DNA from: Lagopus muta
Taxonomy: Eukaryota > Chordata > Aves > Galliformes > Phasianidae
Length of the DNA: 64,000 nt
Assembly (NCBI RefSeq): GCF_023343835.1
Contig: NC_064439.1
Span: 42,339,508 to 42,403,507 of the forward strand
Reading direction: 5' to 3'
Part shown: positions 23,741 to 35,200 of the stretch, in pieces
How the letters are laid out: every line of letters starts with the position of its first letter
Numbering within the stretch: the first letter of the stretch is position 1
Program-made: the position numbers and the translations under genes
The notes under the pieces: model-generated
What the model saw: only the letters and a program-made list of their open reading frames with translations
What the model was told of the DNA's origin: nothing
Databases searched by the model: none

Positions 23741-26700
23741 AGACAGGATACGTGTTTGTCGTTGGAACTGCTTGTTAGGTGACAGACGACAATGCCAAAG
23801 CATGATTTACTCCAGCTGTTGGAGCAGGTTGGGGGAAGATGAGTGCCACAACCCTCAGCCAAAATGCACCTGCCGTGCCCCAGCTGAGCCCATGGCAGCG
23901 CACATACCCAAGCAGAGATGGCTCTGTTCTCACAAACGTAAGCTCACTTCTTAGGATATTTGCTTCCTGCACAGCTCCAACAGCAGCTCTGTGTGATCAG
24001 TGTGGTTTAAACCCATGTGTTGCATTATTTCACAGAAATGTGCTCATGCAGCCTTGCTATTAGGGCATGTCTGTAGTGGGGTACAGCCTCATCAAGGAAA
24101 CTGTGGTGCTGGCAATGGGCAGCCACGCTCAGTGATCTGACACGTGTGTGGCTGCGCCCAGCCAGCCACCACTGGTGTTATCTGAGTCAGGGTATGGTTT
24201 CCCTGTCTCCCTGTAGAGTACAGTGACCTTTTTCTTGGAATGATGCACAGGAATACAGGGTTTTGGTTGTTTTTTTTTTTTTCATTCCTGAGAGCAGATG
24301 GTTTGTAATGCAATACATGACAATGTATAACATTGTCCTTTTTTATTTTCTTTGCCCTGTGCTTAGCTGGCTGAAGCAAGCCAGAGCTGAATGATGTGGT
24401 ACCCAGAGCATCACATTTGCTTTGTGCACATAACTAATCTGAAATTCCAGGTTGCTTTAGAGTAAATGAGAAGTTAGAGCTTTCCTGGTGAGAGCTGTCT
24501 GTTTCCTGGATTGTTCGGATGAGAAGAAAAAAAGATAGCCGGCACCTTGCTTGGAGCTGCAGTGCAGCAAGCCTGCCAGGAGCGCTTCACACATTGCTCT
24601 TCTGAGAGGGAGCCCAAAGGAGGCTGGCAGCTTTGGATACGCAGACACTAAGGCCCCAAGCAGGGCCACCTCCCAACCAGTATGCAGAAGGTGACCAGTA
24701 TGCAGGGGCAGGAGACCTCCCTCGGACTGCTTCTGGCGTTGCCCCAGGAACCAGGTGCTTGGCAGCGCCTTGGGCCGCAGCTTCAGCCAGGCAAATCTTG
24801 GGTACCGCTGCTCCGTGAGCTCTAGTTGCAAGGAAGGGTGCAGAAAGCTCAGCGTTAGTGTCCTGTGGCTGAGGAAGGAATGTTGAATGGGAGGAAGAGC
24901 ACGGCTCTTGTTGATGTTTGTGCTCCTCGCCTGGTGGTGGATGGTGCGTTTCACTGTGAGTTTTGCAATAAGAGGAACCAGGCTTAAATGTGGTGCAGCT
25001 TCTGGAAGTTAGAACAAATGGGCACAGATTGAAGCAGTTGTGGTAAATAAAGGTAATGTGAAGCACTGTGCTACTTAATAATAAAAGAAACAGTTGCAGC
25101 CTTATTTCCAGCCTTAGTGAAAAGGCTGCAGTACCCCAACAGAGAGACAGAGGTGAGAGGGCTGTAGCAGGGGTAAGGGTGGGTGTGATGCACATCTTTG
25201 ATCTTTGCGGTGACTGCTTGGGTCACTGAATGTAGCATGGAGTAGACAGGCAATAGATTCTGTTCTGCAGTTAGGCTGATTTCTGTGTCTCAGTATTTCA
25301 AAGGATAACAAAATTAATGTTTACCCATAGAAAGTGGAAGACAGAGACCGTTTGTGCCTGCCAGCAGAACACTGAGCAAAAGTAATGCTGTTTTCCAACT
25401 GAAAAGTTCTGTTTGAAATCCCTTAATATAGGACAGCTCTGAACGTGCAGGTTTTTCCAGTTCCCAAAGTAGCACCAGAGCTCTCCCTTGGCTAACTCTT
25501 AACATCATCGCGTTGGATCGTGACAGCCCCAATTTTCACTTGAGGCCTCCGCAAGCTAGAGATGATCTCTTCAGTCACTATTTCATCAGTGCATTACTTA
25601 ATGTACACCCTGTGTCTTTCTGTATCTAGTTGTTTAAGTGCAGCGTTTAGGTATTTTAAAACTGAGTGCCTTGAAGCCTTCATCCACTTGTGAAAGTCCC
25701 TGATGTGGTAAGGAAGAAGTGTAGGCCAAAGTGGGGAAACAATAGGAGAGGCTGAGCTTGTGAGGTTTGTGCTTGTGGAGGGCCTGCAGCAGTGGCAGGG
25801 AAGACCCAAATCTTGGGCTCACCTGAGTGATTCAGAATATTCTTCAGGCTGGGATGGTTCTGGTTCTGGATTGAGATAGTTAAAGTGTAAAAACCAACAA
25901 TTATTTTCTACTGTTCTGGAAAATACATTCTTTATGCCATGAAAACAGTGTGGTTTTTAACACAAGCATCAATAACAATACCCACTGTATAGGGAAACCT
26001 TCCCCTTTTGCTTTCCATCTTTCCCTTTTTTCAAAAGGCTGATGCAGGACAAGTGGAGAATTTCAATTCCCTTGATCCGGTGGCTTGCTGTCAAGTCCTG
26101 AGTCAGCATCCAAACTGGGGCAGCTCCTGTCACATCTCACAGGGCCTGACATCTCTGCAGCTCTCTGACAACTGCTGATTGACATGGCTGAATGTGGGAT
26201 CAGACCGTGGGCCTGACCTGATTCCTTACTGCCCGTGTGACCTGCATCTCCTCGTCACCTGGTTCAGTCACTCTCCTGTGCTTGTGTACCTTGGACAGGA
26301 ACTGCTTTCTCATTGCCTTTTTTCCTGCTCTCAGGCCAGCAGCGAAAAGGCTGTGTAGGTGGAGGTGCAGCTATTTGTCAATTACTCAAGACTCTCCGGC
26401 GAGTCTTTGTTGCATTATAATTTATTTATACAATGTGTATTTGTTGGTTAAACAGAAATGATATAGGCATTAGCCAGGAAGCTGTTGCCATCTGTCCTGA
26501 GAGACTGTGTACCACAGACATTCTTGTAATTAAGAAAACGTGGCCTTATTTTCCTTACTATTATACTATCGGAATTCCACTGACGCTGCAGAAGTTGCTA
26601 CTTTTTTACAGTGGTGTAGGTGAGAAAACTGTGAGGTTTGTGCCCTATGCGGCCACCCCTGCCCAGCCTGTCTGTGTTGGCCCTGGGGCAGGAGTTCCTA

Positions 26701-29700
26701 GATCTAGGAGGTGTCACTGAAGTCATTCCTTCTTTGTACCCTCTCATTAGGCTGAAACTGTTTCCCTAAGCGTGGCCTGAATTTCCAGAAGAAAAATCTA
26801 AGCTTGTTTCTACCATGCATAATGCTGTTCTCCTGCTCCTGAGGTGGCTGCAATCGGGCTGGCAGAACGGACTCTGCCCTGTGTCGTTTTGATCTGAGTC
26901 AAACAGAGTGTGGTTGGTGTAGTGCTAATATCCTGGGGCCTAACCCTTCCCTATGCATTTTCCTGGAGAGAGGTAGTTTGGGTCTGTTCTGTTTTGAACT
27001 GTATGCGGAGTCTTGAAAACATTTTGATGAATGTACAATTCTATAGCAGATTTAAACCTGCTGATAGTAGGCTTGCTTTTTTTTTAGCTGCCTTTCACAG
27101 AGCTGCTCGAAGTGTCCCGTTGGCCCTGCAGGGTTCTGTATGCCAGGAGTTGCAGAGTGCCGGGCAGATGGATGTGTGGATGGATCTGCAGCAGATGGCC
27201 AAAAATTCACAGCATTCTCATTCCACTGCTGTTGATCAGATAAAAGTTTTCAGAAACCATTAGAAAAAACACACGGAATATTGGTTTTTCCTTGTTATTC
27301 TTGCTGGAACTTGCTTTGGTAGGTTCTGACAGGCTTGTTGTTAGATCTGGGCTGTATGAAAGTGTGGGAGGAGAAGCAAAGGTAAATATCCTGTTAGTTA
27401 GAAAGCACACTTTCATTTCTGTTGCAAAGAAAGTTTAAATACCTGATGTTTTCATTAATGTTTTATGTCTGAAGACTGAAATGACTTTCAAAATAAGCTT
27501 GCAGTTTATTTGTGTATTTATGCAAGAGTAGGTTACTTACTGGTGTTATAGAGAATGTCTGGTGCCTAAAGATCACTTAGTGTAGCAGTTGTGAGTACAG
27601 GGTGACCAGTAATGTATGCTTGCTTCCTCCTTTTGATGACAATAAAAAGTTAACCTGATAATTATTTATGGGCTCTCAAAATGCTGTCAGTAAACTCTAG
27701 TTCTCTGTGTTAGAAAAACTCTCTTCAGGAACGTGTTCATCTTAAACAATGTAATAATAACCAAACCCTCAAGAAAGACAGAGTTTGCCATGGTCTCTCT
27801 CTCTTTTTTTTTTTCCTTTCCCTTAAAATCGCTTTAGTACAACAGGCAGAACTTGGCAGTCCGTGCAGGTAACTCCTCCCCACAGTTTAATGTTAAATGG
27901 ACTTGTAATAGGGGAAACACTTGCAATGTCTTTGCAGTAATAGCGCAGTGTGGCAGGTCATACTGAGGTATTTCCCAGCATGAGTAATTAGATGCAAATC
28001 AGCCGGGTGACGGTGAGCTGTGTACGTCTTGTGAGGTCAGGACATCAGACTGCATTCAGGTACCCACTGGATGAAGGCCCAGATCAGTTCTTCATTCATT
28101 CTTAATGTGTTGTTCAGCAGTTACAGGCCATCAGAAATAGTTTGTTGGTTTTTTTACATGACTGATGTCAGGTCAAATACAGTTACTTAATTTATAAAAG
28201 GTGTAACTGTATTGTAAGTGTCCATTGTAGCAGGAAGTGGATTTTAATTTATTTTGTTTACATTTCTAATGCGTATGTTACATATTCCTTGGATTATTCC
28301 TGTGGTGCTAAATGCCTTCCAGATAAGAAAGAAAAGTTTCACTGTGACATGGAGCTGACTGGACACGTTTGCTGTCACTGACGTACCTGCTGGCCTCCCT
28401 GCAGCCTGATGCAGTGATCAGGTCCTTGCTGCTGGTGTTCACCTGCTGTGTGCTCCTGAGCATGAGGGGCTGATACACCCAAGCTGTGTGTGACAGAATG
28501 AGCTCCTGTGCAGGGTGATTCCAGGGCAGGCTGCCAGGGCAAGTTACTCCCCCATGCCACAATCCCTGTTTCTTTTTTAATATGAAAATTCCAGGTTAGC
28601 CAGCATAAACAAGAAGATGTTTATGTAGGTCAGAACAAGGAATTGAAAACATTTACCATGTGGAAGGGGAGCTGAGACTGTGCTCAGATAGCATGGCTGT
28701 TAGATGATCTGGATGAAGGGATAGAGTCCGCTCTCAGTAAGTTTACTGATGATGCAAAGTGGGGAGGAGTATACGCCTGGCTGATGTACCAGAAGGCTGT
28801 GCTGCCATTCAGCATGGTCTGGACAGGCTGGTGAGTTGGGCAGAGATCTGATGATCTTCAACAGGAGCAAACGTAGGGTCTTGTGCCTGGGGAGGAATTA
28901 CTGCATGCAGCTGTACAGGTTAGGGGCTGACCTGCTGGAAAGGAGCTCTTCATAGAAGGACCTGGGGGTCCTGCTGGGCAACAGGTTGGCCATGAGCCAG
29001 CAGTGTGCCCTGGTGGTCAAGAAGGCTAATGGTATTCTGGGATGCATTAAAGAGTGTGGCCAGCAGGTCGAGGGAGGTGATCCTCTCCCTCTGTTCTGCC
29101 CTGGTGAGGCTGCGCACTGTATTGTGTTCAGTTCTGGGCTTCTCAGTTCGAGAACAAGAGGGAACTTCCAGATAGAATCCCATGAAGGGCCACCAGGATG
29201 ATGAGAGGGCAGAACATATCCCTTATGAGGAAAGGCTCAGAGACCTGGAACCGGTCAGCCTGGAGGAGAGAAGGCTGGGATTTCATCACTGTTTATAAAC
29301 ATCAAAAGTGTAGGAATCAAATGGATGGGAACAGGCAGGACAAAAACTGCAACACAAGAAGTTCCATACAAATAATGTACACAGAAACACATAAGTGTTT
29401 CTCGAGTAATGAACAGTGTTCATATAGCAATTACTGATTTTTCATTTTGTTGCTCTGTGATGACTCTGAAAGCAGTCTTAAGTAACTGAGTGCATTAATT
29501 AACACACTTGTCCTCCAGCCAGAAGTCAGTGTTGGAGGCCTGTGCTGCATCTTACTGGCTTCCTTTCTGTACTGCAGAAACTGGACCCTCAGGTGAGGTG
29601 CCTCCGGTGTCCTACTGGCACTGGTGTGCCTCCAAGATCCTACCAGTTCCTTCTTTGGCACTTCTGCAGCAATGAGTTTTATTTTGCGCTTTATTTCTGG

Positions 29701-31923
29701 GATAACTTCCATTGGAGTGAGAGAGCTTTCTGCTTAGCTCTGCATTTTGTTTGTCTGCAGAAGTGTGCTGTACAGGGCTAAGCCCACAGCTGTAATCTGT
29801 ATGCGTTGGTCTAGCTTTCAGCCAGGACTGACCTTAAGGTGACTTGTCAAACTCATTCTTCTGTTGGTGGGAGTTGGCTTTTCTTGTGATCCTTTCACTC
29901 CTTTGCTTTTGAAAACAAAACACCAGGGGAAAAAAAAATACAAAGGTGTCTCACAGGGTCTAGGCAGAAAACCCTGAAAGTCAGTGCTCGAGGCTGTCCC
30001 AGCTTGCTGCTGTACCTCACCTGTCAGGTCTAAAACTTTAGTTTGAAAACTGAGCACCTGTATTGCAGTTTTTTCATGCTTTTAATGCATTATGTTACAG
30101 TCAGTTAAAATACCATTGTCAGGCATGAGTCTTTTGTCAGTTTTGTTTTGAGCTGGCAAACCTGTGTAATAATTCTAGTAAGATATTAACCAATGCAGTG
30201 AAGGTCGGCTGTTATCTTGGGGAGGGGAGTCTTTCAAACACTTGAAGTCTGTGTGAATGTGTATCCTTGCACGCATGGTGAATGTGTAGGGAAAAGATGT
30301 GGGTTTGCTGGTAGGTAGAGATCTGTCAGAACTTAGGCCAGCAGATTGTAAGGGTAATCACTGCTTCTGGAAATGAAATGCTTCTCTCCCTAAAGTGTCC
30401 GCTGTCAGGAGCTTTAGCTATAGCTGTGGTTAAAACACATAATTGCAGTGTGATGGGTGAGTTTTGCAAGCCAGTTTTGTTATTTTTTTCCTCACCAAAG
30501 CAATTGAGATACACAGGCACTCCTTTAATCTTGATTTTTCTATCCTGTGTGGTCTACCTGTAAAGTTGGTAGGCTGTAATGTTAACCCATGTGACTTCTT
30601 ATCAGATTCCTAAAACATCCCAAGCTGTTTCAGTTGGTAGCATACTGTGTGTTAATGGCAGAAATAGAAGAACATACCTAATTAATCACCCTGTTCATTA
30701 ACAGCCTTAACCTTAGGCCATGAGAAACTCAATGTCCTGTGAATTTGGCCCTCCTGAAATAACAGCAGAAAGCAAGTTGTCATCCTCCTTACTGTCTGGA
30801 TAGGGCAACAGCATGGCTGTGGAGCTTGGTGCTTCTGAAATAAAGCTGTTCCCTCTCCTGGACAGAACTGAGTAAATGCTTGGAGAGAAGCTTGAGGTTC
30901 TGGATGCTTTTATGATCTCACTGTGTTTTCTATAAAATTCATCCATTTTGTCTAATCAATAGTATGTTTTAGGGTTGTTGTGTTTTTTTTTTGTTTTTTT
31001 TTTTTAACAGTTGAATGCAAAAATAGCTGCAGTGTGACCTTTTTGGCAGAAAATGTAACTAGCGGTGAGCATCACCTTCCTCTCTCTGAATTGAGATGGC
31101 AGCGAGCACTGTTTTTTGGAAAGAGATGAAACCAATCCTTATGCATTCAGGGGGCAGGCAGCTGAGCCTTCTGTGGGTGCGTGCAATTCAGTGTATTTAG
31201 TAGCTGAGCCCATTTTTGTGGAAGGTGGGTCCTGACACATCGGTTGTGGCGTTTGAGTGTTTCGAATGCTGTGCAAACACTTCTTGAGGAATGTCCCTAG
31301 AAGAAGTGGCTGGGTGTGTGAATGGCACTTGCAAAGCCTCCAGGAGTTCCAGAGGGGGGCGAAGCAAACGCAATTAAGGGATGGAGTGAAGTGGAGCAGC
31401 AGACTCCAAAGGGCCATGAAGCCAGTGGAGGAGGGAAGAGCACAGTCCAGGCAAGACTGGAGAGTTCTATAAAAATCTTTGCATGGTTGCTGCTTCAGGA
31501 GTTGCTACCACTACTGCTCAGCAGTTTGTGCAGATTGAGCCCCCAGGCTCTCTTTTCTTCCTTGGGCCTGACCCAGCAGAAGGGGCTCTGCTCTGTTCTT
31601 TTTCCCCATGGTGGTTCCCACGTGTTTCTGCAGCCGCTCCTGTTGGCACCACCTGGCCACTCTGCTCTGCATCAGAGCGCTCGCTGCCTTTCCTCAGTGG
31701 GGGTGGCTGGAGTCAGCGTGTGGTTAAGCAAGTCTTAAAAGCACTTAGAGAGTCTTCTTGGGTAAGAGGTGTTCTGATAAGTACGAAAGTCTGGCTTCCC
31801 AAGCCATTATTTTTTGTTTGGTTCATCTTTTTCACTGTTTCTACTCACGCCATCCCATCCCGCCGTGTGAAAATCTCAGAGGGCCTTGTGAGGCAGTGAG
31901 TGCTGTTTCTGATTCTCTTTCAG
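23741..31923 (+). other. ZDHHC3 first intron (5' UTR intron)
   Basis: About 8 kb between the CpG island and the first coding exon. Apart from a plus-oriented CR1 fragment (28690-29290) nothing is recognised. The longer open frames here lack family resemblance, domain structure or splice context. Confidence 0.6.
28690..29290 (+). repeat. CR1 LINE fragment (ORF2 3' portion)
   Basis: About 600 bp with the CR1 ORF2 C-terminal region: 'gatgatgcaaagtggggagg', 'gacctgggggtcctgctggg', 'ggccaccaggatgatgagag' and 'cctggaggagagaaggctgg'. It is decayed and lacks the 3' tail. Confidence 0.88.
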
Positions 31924-31947
31924 ATGCAAGTATGGACATAATAGCCT
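31924..31947 (+). promoter_or_regulatory. ZDHHC3: ZDHHC3 5' UTR end with two upstream AUGs
   Basis: The first coding exon starts at 31924 after ctctttcag. Its first three bases are ATG, opening a five-codon upstream frame ending TAA at 31939-31941, in frame with the main start. A second upstream ATG at 31932 lies in another frame and overlaps the main coding start (next entry). Confidence 0.75.
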
Positions 31948-31985
31948 ATGATGATTTCTTCAGTCCACCGCTTCAGAGATATTGA
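31932..31985 (+). promoter_or_regulatory. Upstream ORF overlapping the ZDHHC3 start
   Basis: A 17-codon frame opens at 31932 (G at +4, G at -3: gtATGG resembles a usable Kozak site) and ends TGA at 31983-31985, 38 nt inside the main coding sequence in a different frame. A ribosome starting here could not reinitiate at 31948 except by backing up, so it may lower or shape translation. Function is inferred only. Confidence 0.6.
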
Positions 31986-32253
31986 AAGGACACCCGAATA
32001 CCTCCAGCCGGAGAAGTGTGTTCCACCTCCTAGCCGCGCTTCCTTGGGAACAATGTGGTTTATTCGAGATGGCTGTGGTATCGCGTGTGCCGTTGTCACC
32101 TGGATGCTGGTGTTCTACGCTGACTTTGTAGTCCTTCTTGTCATGCTGGTTCCCTCAAGAGATTACGTTTATAGTGTCATCAATGGCACGCTGTTCAACA
32201 CCTTGGCGTTCCTCGCTTTGGCTTCACATTTTCGTGCTATGCTGACAGATCCA
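31948..32253 (+). CDS. ZDHHC3: ZDHHC3 coding exon 1
   Basis: Encodes residues 1-102, including [30 protein letters not shown] and the first two membrane segments, ending RAMLTDP. Exon acceptor tttcag at 31923, donor gtaagt after CCA. Confidence 0.97.
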
Positions 32254-35200
32254 GTAAGTATCTCTCTCTGCATGTCTCGGGAAGAACAAGGCAATGTTTT
32301 TCTTATCTGATCAGTGTTGAGTAACTCGGTTGCTGAGTGAGTGGCAGATTTAAATAACTTCTGCGTGTCAGCCTGCTGAGAGAAGCTGCTGATGTGGGAG
32401 GCTAATTCCTCATCCCACTCAAGTCAAATGCAAACTTGAGGACCCAACTGTAGATTCTCCTTGTCAGAGCAGCTTCTCTTTCTGCACTGAAAAGGAGAGC
32501 GTTTCTCCCCGAGACTTTTCTCACAAATCCTGGATCTAATGTTTGTGGCTTGTCATGTCTTGACAAAACAGCAAAGCAGGAAAAGCTGGTTCTGGTTATC
32601 TGCCTTGGCAAGCACTACTTCAGCAGAATGGAACAGAACGTGCATAGTTTTAATGCAGCCATCTTTCACACTAGTGTTTTAATGAAATTTGTTGGACCGT
32701 GCAAAAGCAAATATTATATAAGCAAGCTACCAGCTGAAAGTTCTTGGGCAGACAGGAAGCGTATAGATTGTGGCACTCCCTTACCTCTGTTTGTAGGACA
32801 CTGCTTCTCTAATAAGAGATGGATTAATATTGTGAAGGTTATTCAGAATGGCTTGTGCTTATTTTGCTTATCAGCCTCTGAAAAGTACGTTCAGTTCAAA
32901 GCCCCATTCACACTAGACTGTGGAACAAAAAACAAGCTTGGGTTCCTTCTCTCCTTCCTCCTGAGTCTTTTTGTTCCTGCTGGGAATGGCAATGCATCCC
33001 TGATACACAAATTATTCCCTCCAAATGTCATTTCCTACTTGAAACCTTGTTAGGTGTTGTTAAAACTTCAGTGTAATTTTTATTGCTTGATTTTTCAGCT
33101 CTTCCAGAAGCTGCAGAGCTGCAAAAATTGCTTGGTTTGGGGTAGTTTTGCAGTTTGTGGTAAAGCAAAGAGTGATTCAGTGCTACTGATTCTGGGCAGA
33201 ACTTAGAGCAGTAGTTGAGGTGCTGAAACTTCTGGTCATTGGGCTCACAAATACAAGGTTGTAGCAATTTGTTACATAAGCCTTACTGTTGTTGTTAATT
33301 ATTATATGTTGTGTGGCTTTAATATTGAGGACATTCAGGTCCTCGATACAGAGCTAGTGGTCACTCTTGAAACAAAAGCTGCATTTTAAAGCAGGCTGAG
33401 AAAGCACAGTTTCAGAGAAAACAGATAAAATCTACAGAGGAATCTGGAAAAGGTATCTTAATTCCTACTGTGTGGTTGGTGGGATTTTTGTGAGTGGATG
33501 GAGGGAACCAGTGAGATTTTGTTTTATTTTTCATAGAGATTTTTAGAAAGAAATCAGCTAGGCAAAATGGAGAAGGGAACACAGGGAGGGAGTGCAGCAA
33601 GGCAGGGTGGGCAGTGTGAGTTTGGGAGGGAGGAAGCTGTGGGAGATGGAGAAGAGCAGCACATCTGGGATCAAGAATGAAGCAGAGCACTGCAATGAAA
33701 TTATTATCAAAAATAAATGAACACCTGTATTTTTCAGAATTGATAGCATATCATCCTTTTCAGGAGCTGCTTCCTCTGTGTTCTCCCTAAAAACATTCCT
33801 TGTGTTTGGAGCTTTGCTGTGTGCTCAGAGAGCATAAGTTGTACTATTTTGTGTAAACTGGTCTTGGTCATCAGTCCTAGACTGGCCAGGACTGTTGGGA
33901 GGTTTGTGCAGAAAAGTCCCAAGACTGCTCAGGAAAGCCCTGTAATACCTGTTTGATGTGTTTTGTTAATATGCATTATTCTTTATTGCTGCTGAGAAAT
34001 AGTATAGCTTTAAGAAGAGGCTGCTCCATCAGAAGTGTGTTAAACCGTTCAGTGCCTTGTTTTATTTCAGTCTAAAAGCCTACACCTACAGGGATGCATT
34101 GTGTCAGAGTCCCAGCAGTGATTTCATACGTCACGTTTCATCCATTTTTAATCTTTTGACCAAACTTATGGCCATGGGCTGGAAATTCTTGAAAGTTTTG
34201 AAAACTTCTGGAAGTTCAGGCTTCTGCAGCTTCTCCTGTTTAAAGACACTTATTTTAATGTCACAATTGCACAAAAATGAACATTTTGCCTGCTCTTACT
34301 TGGATTCTTAGAGTGTGCTGTTTGAATGTTACACCTTGATTTAAATATCAAATGCACAACAGAGGTATAGCTATAAATGTATTAGATGCTTATCAGCAAC
34401 TGCTGCTGTACACAACGGTACTTCAGAAGTAGCTGCTTCTACTTGAATTAAAACATCTGCTGTCTTCGATTTGCGATGACAAACATGGGATGAAAAATCC
34501 ATTGATAGATGTGGGGAGGGGGGTAAAAATTCGTAAATATTTGAAGATTACTGTGGGATTACAAAAGCCTGATTCCTTCTGTAAGGATGTACTGCTGCTT
34601 GCTTTATTGTGTTTTTAAAAGTGATGTTTGAATATATTGTTCTACATATTACATCCATATATTAGGACCACCTTGTTTTAACTTCTTTTCCTTCTTGCTC
34701 TTCCCAACTCCCTGTTGATATTAGAGATTTTTTTATTCCTATTTTCTCTTCCTCCTCTTCCATAGTTTTAAGTCATCTCTACTATTCTAAGCACTGACAG
34801 TGTTCACAGGATAATCTTCTGGTTTGATTTCCTTTTCTACAGGGTGCTGTGCCCAAAGGTAACGCAACAAAAGAGTTCATTGAGAGTTTACAGCTAAAGC
34901 CAGGACAGGTGGTTTACAAGTGCCCAAAATGTTGTAGCATCAAACCTGACAGAGCACATCACTGCAGGTAAAGTCTAGACCTCAAGATTGTCCTGTGTGC
35001 TTGAATATTATTAGTGTGAGACTTGAGTGTTTAAATTGGGAGTTTGGCATTCAAATTCTGTTGCCAGGAGTGGCAGATGCATTCAAGCTTCTGTGTAAAA
35101 AAAAAAACTCAGGTGTTTTCAGGGACGTTTTCATCTTCAGCAGGCTAGGGCTGCTGCTTGCAAAGTGAGAAACAGTTCACATGAGTGCTGCTTCACACGT

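Noticed and set aside
22933-23803. Long minus-strand open frames (260 and 235 codons) in the CpG island
   Set aside because: Very GC-rich DNA has few stop codons. The translations are Pro/Arg/Gly-rich with no domain and no splice context, so they are composition artefacts.
24457-25195. Minus-strand open frames of 165 and 202 codons in ZDHHC3 intron 1
   Set aside because: No recognisable family, no supporting splice sites, and they overlap each other in different frames.
30713-30946. 77-codon minus-strand frame with protein-like composition
   Set aside because: It looked mildly plausible (DEFYRKHSEIIKASR) but has no family match I know and no flanking exon structure. Not supportable as a gene.
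31322-31899. Two 138-codon frames just upstream of the first ZDHHC3 coding exon
   Set aside because: The second runs through the acceptor at 31923 region without similarity to ZDHHC3; the real exon begins after ctctttcag and uses ATG at 31948.
32550-33053. 167-codon plus-strand frame in a ZDHHC3 intron
   Set aside because: The residue mix is intron-like, no domain is seen, and it does not link in frame to neighbouring exons with splice signals.
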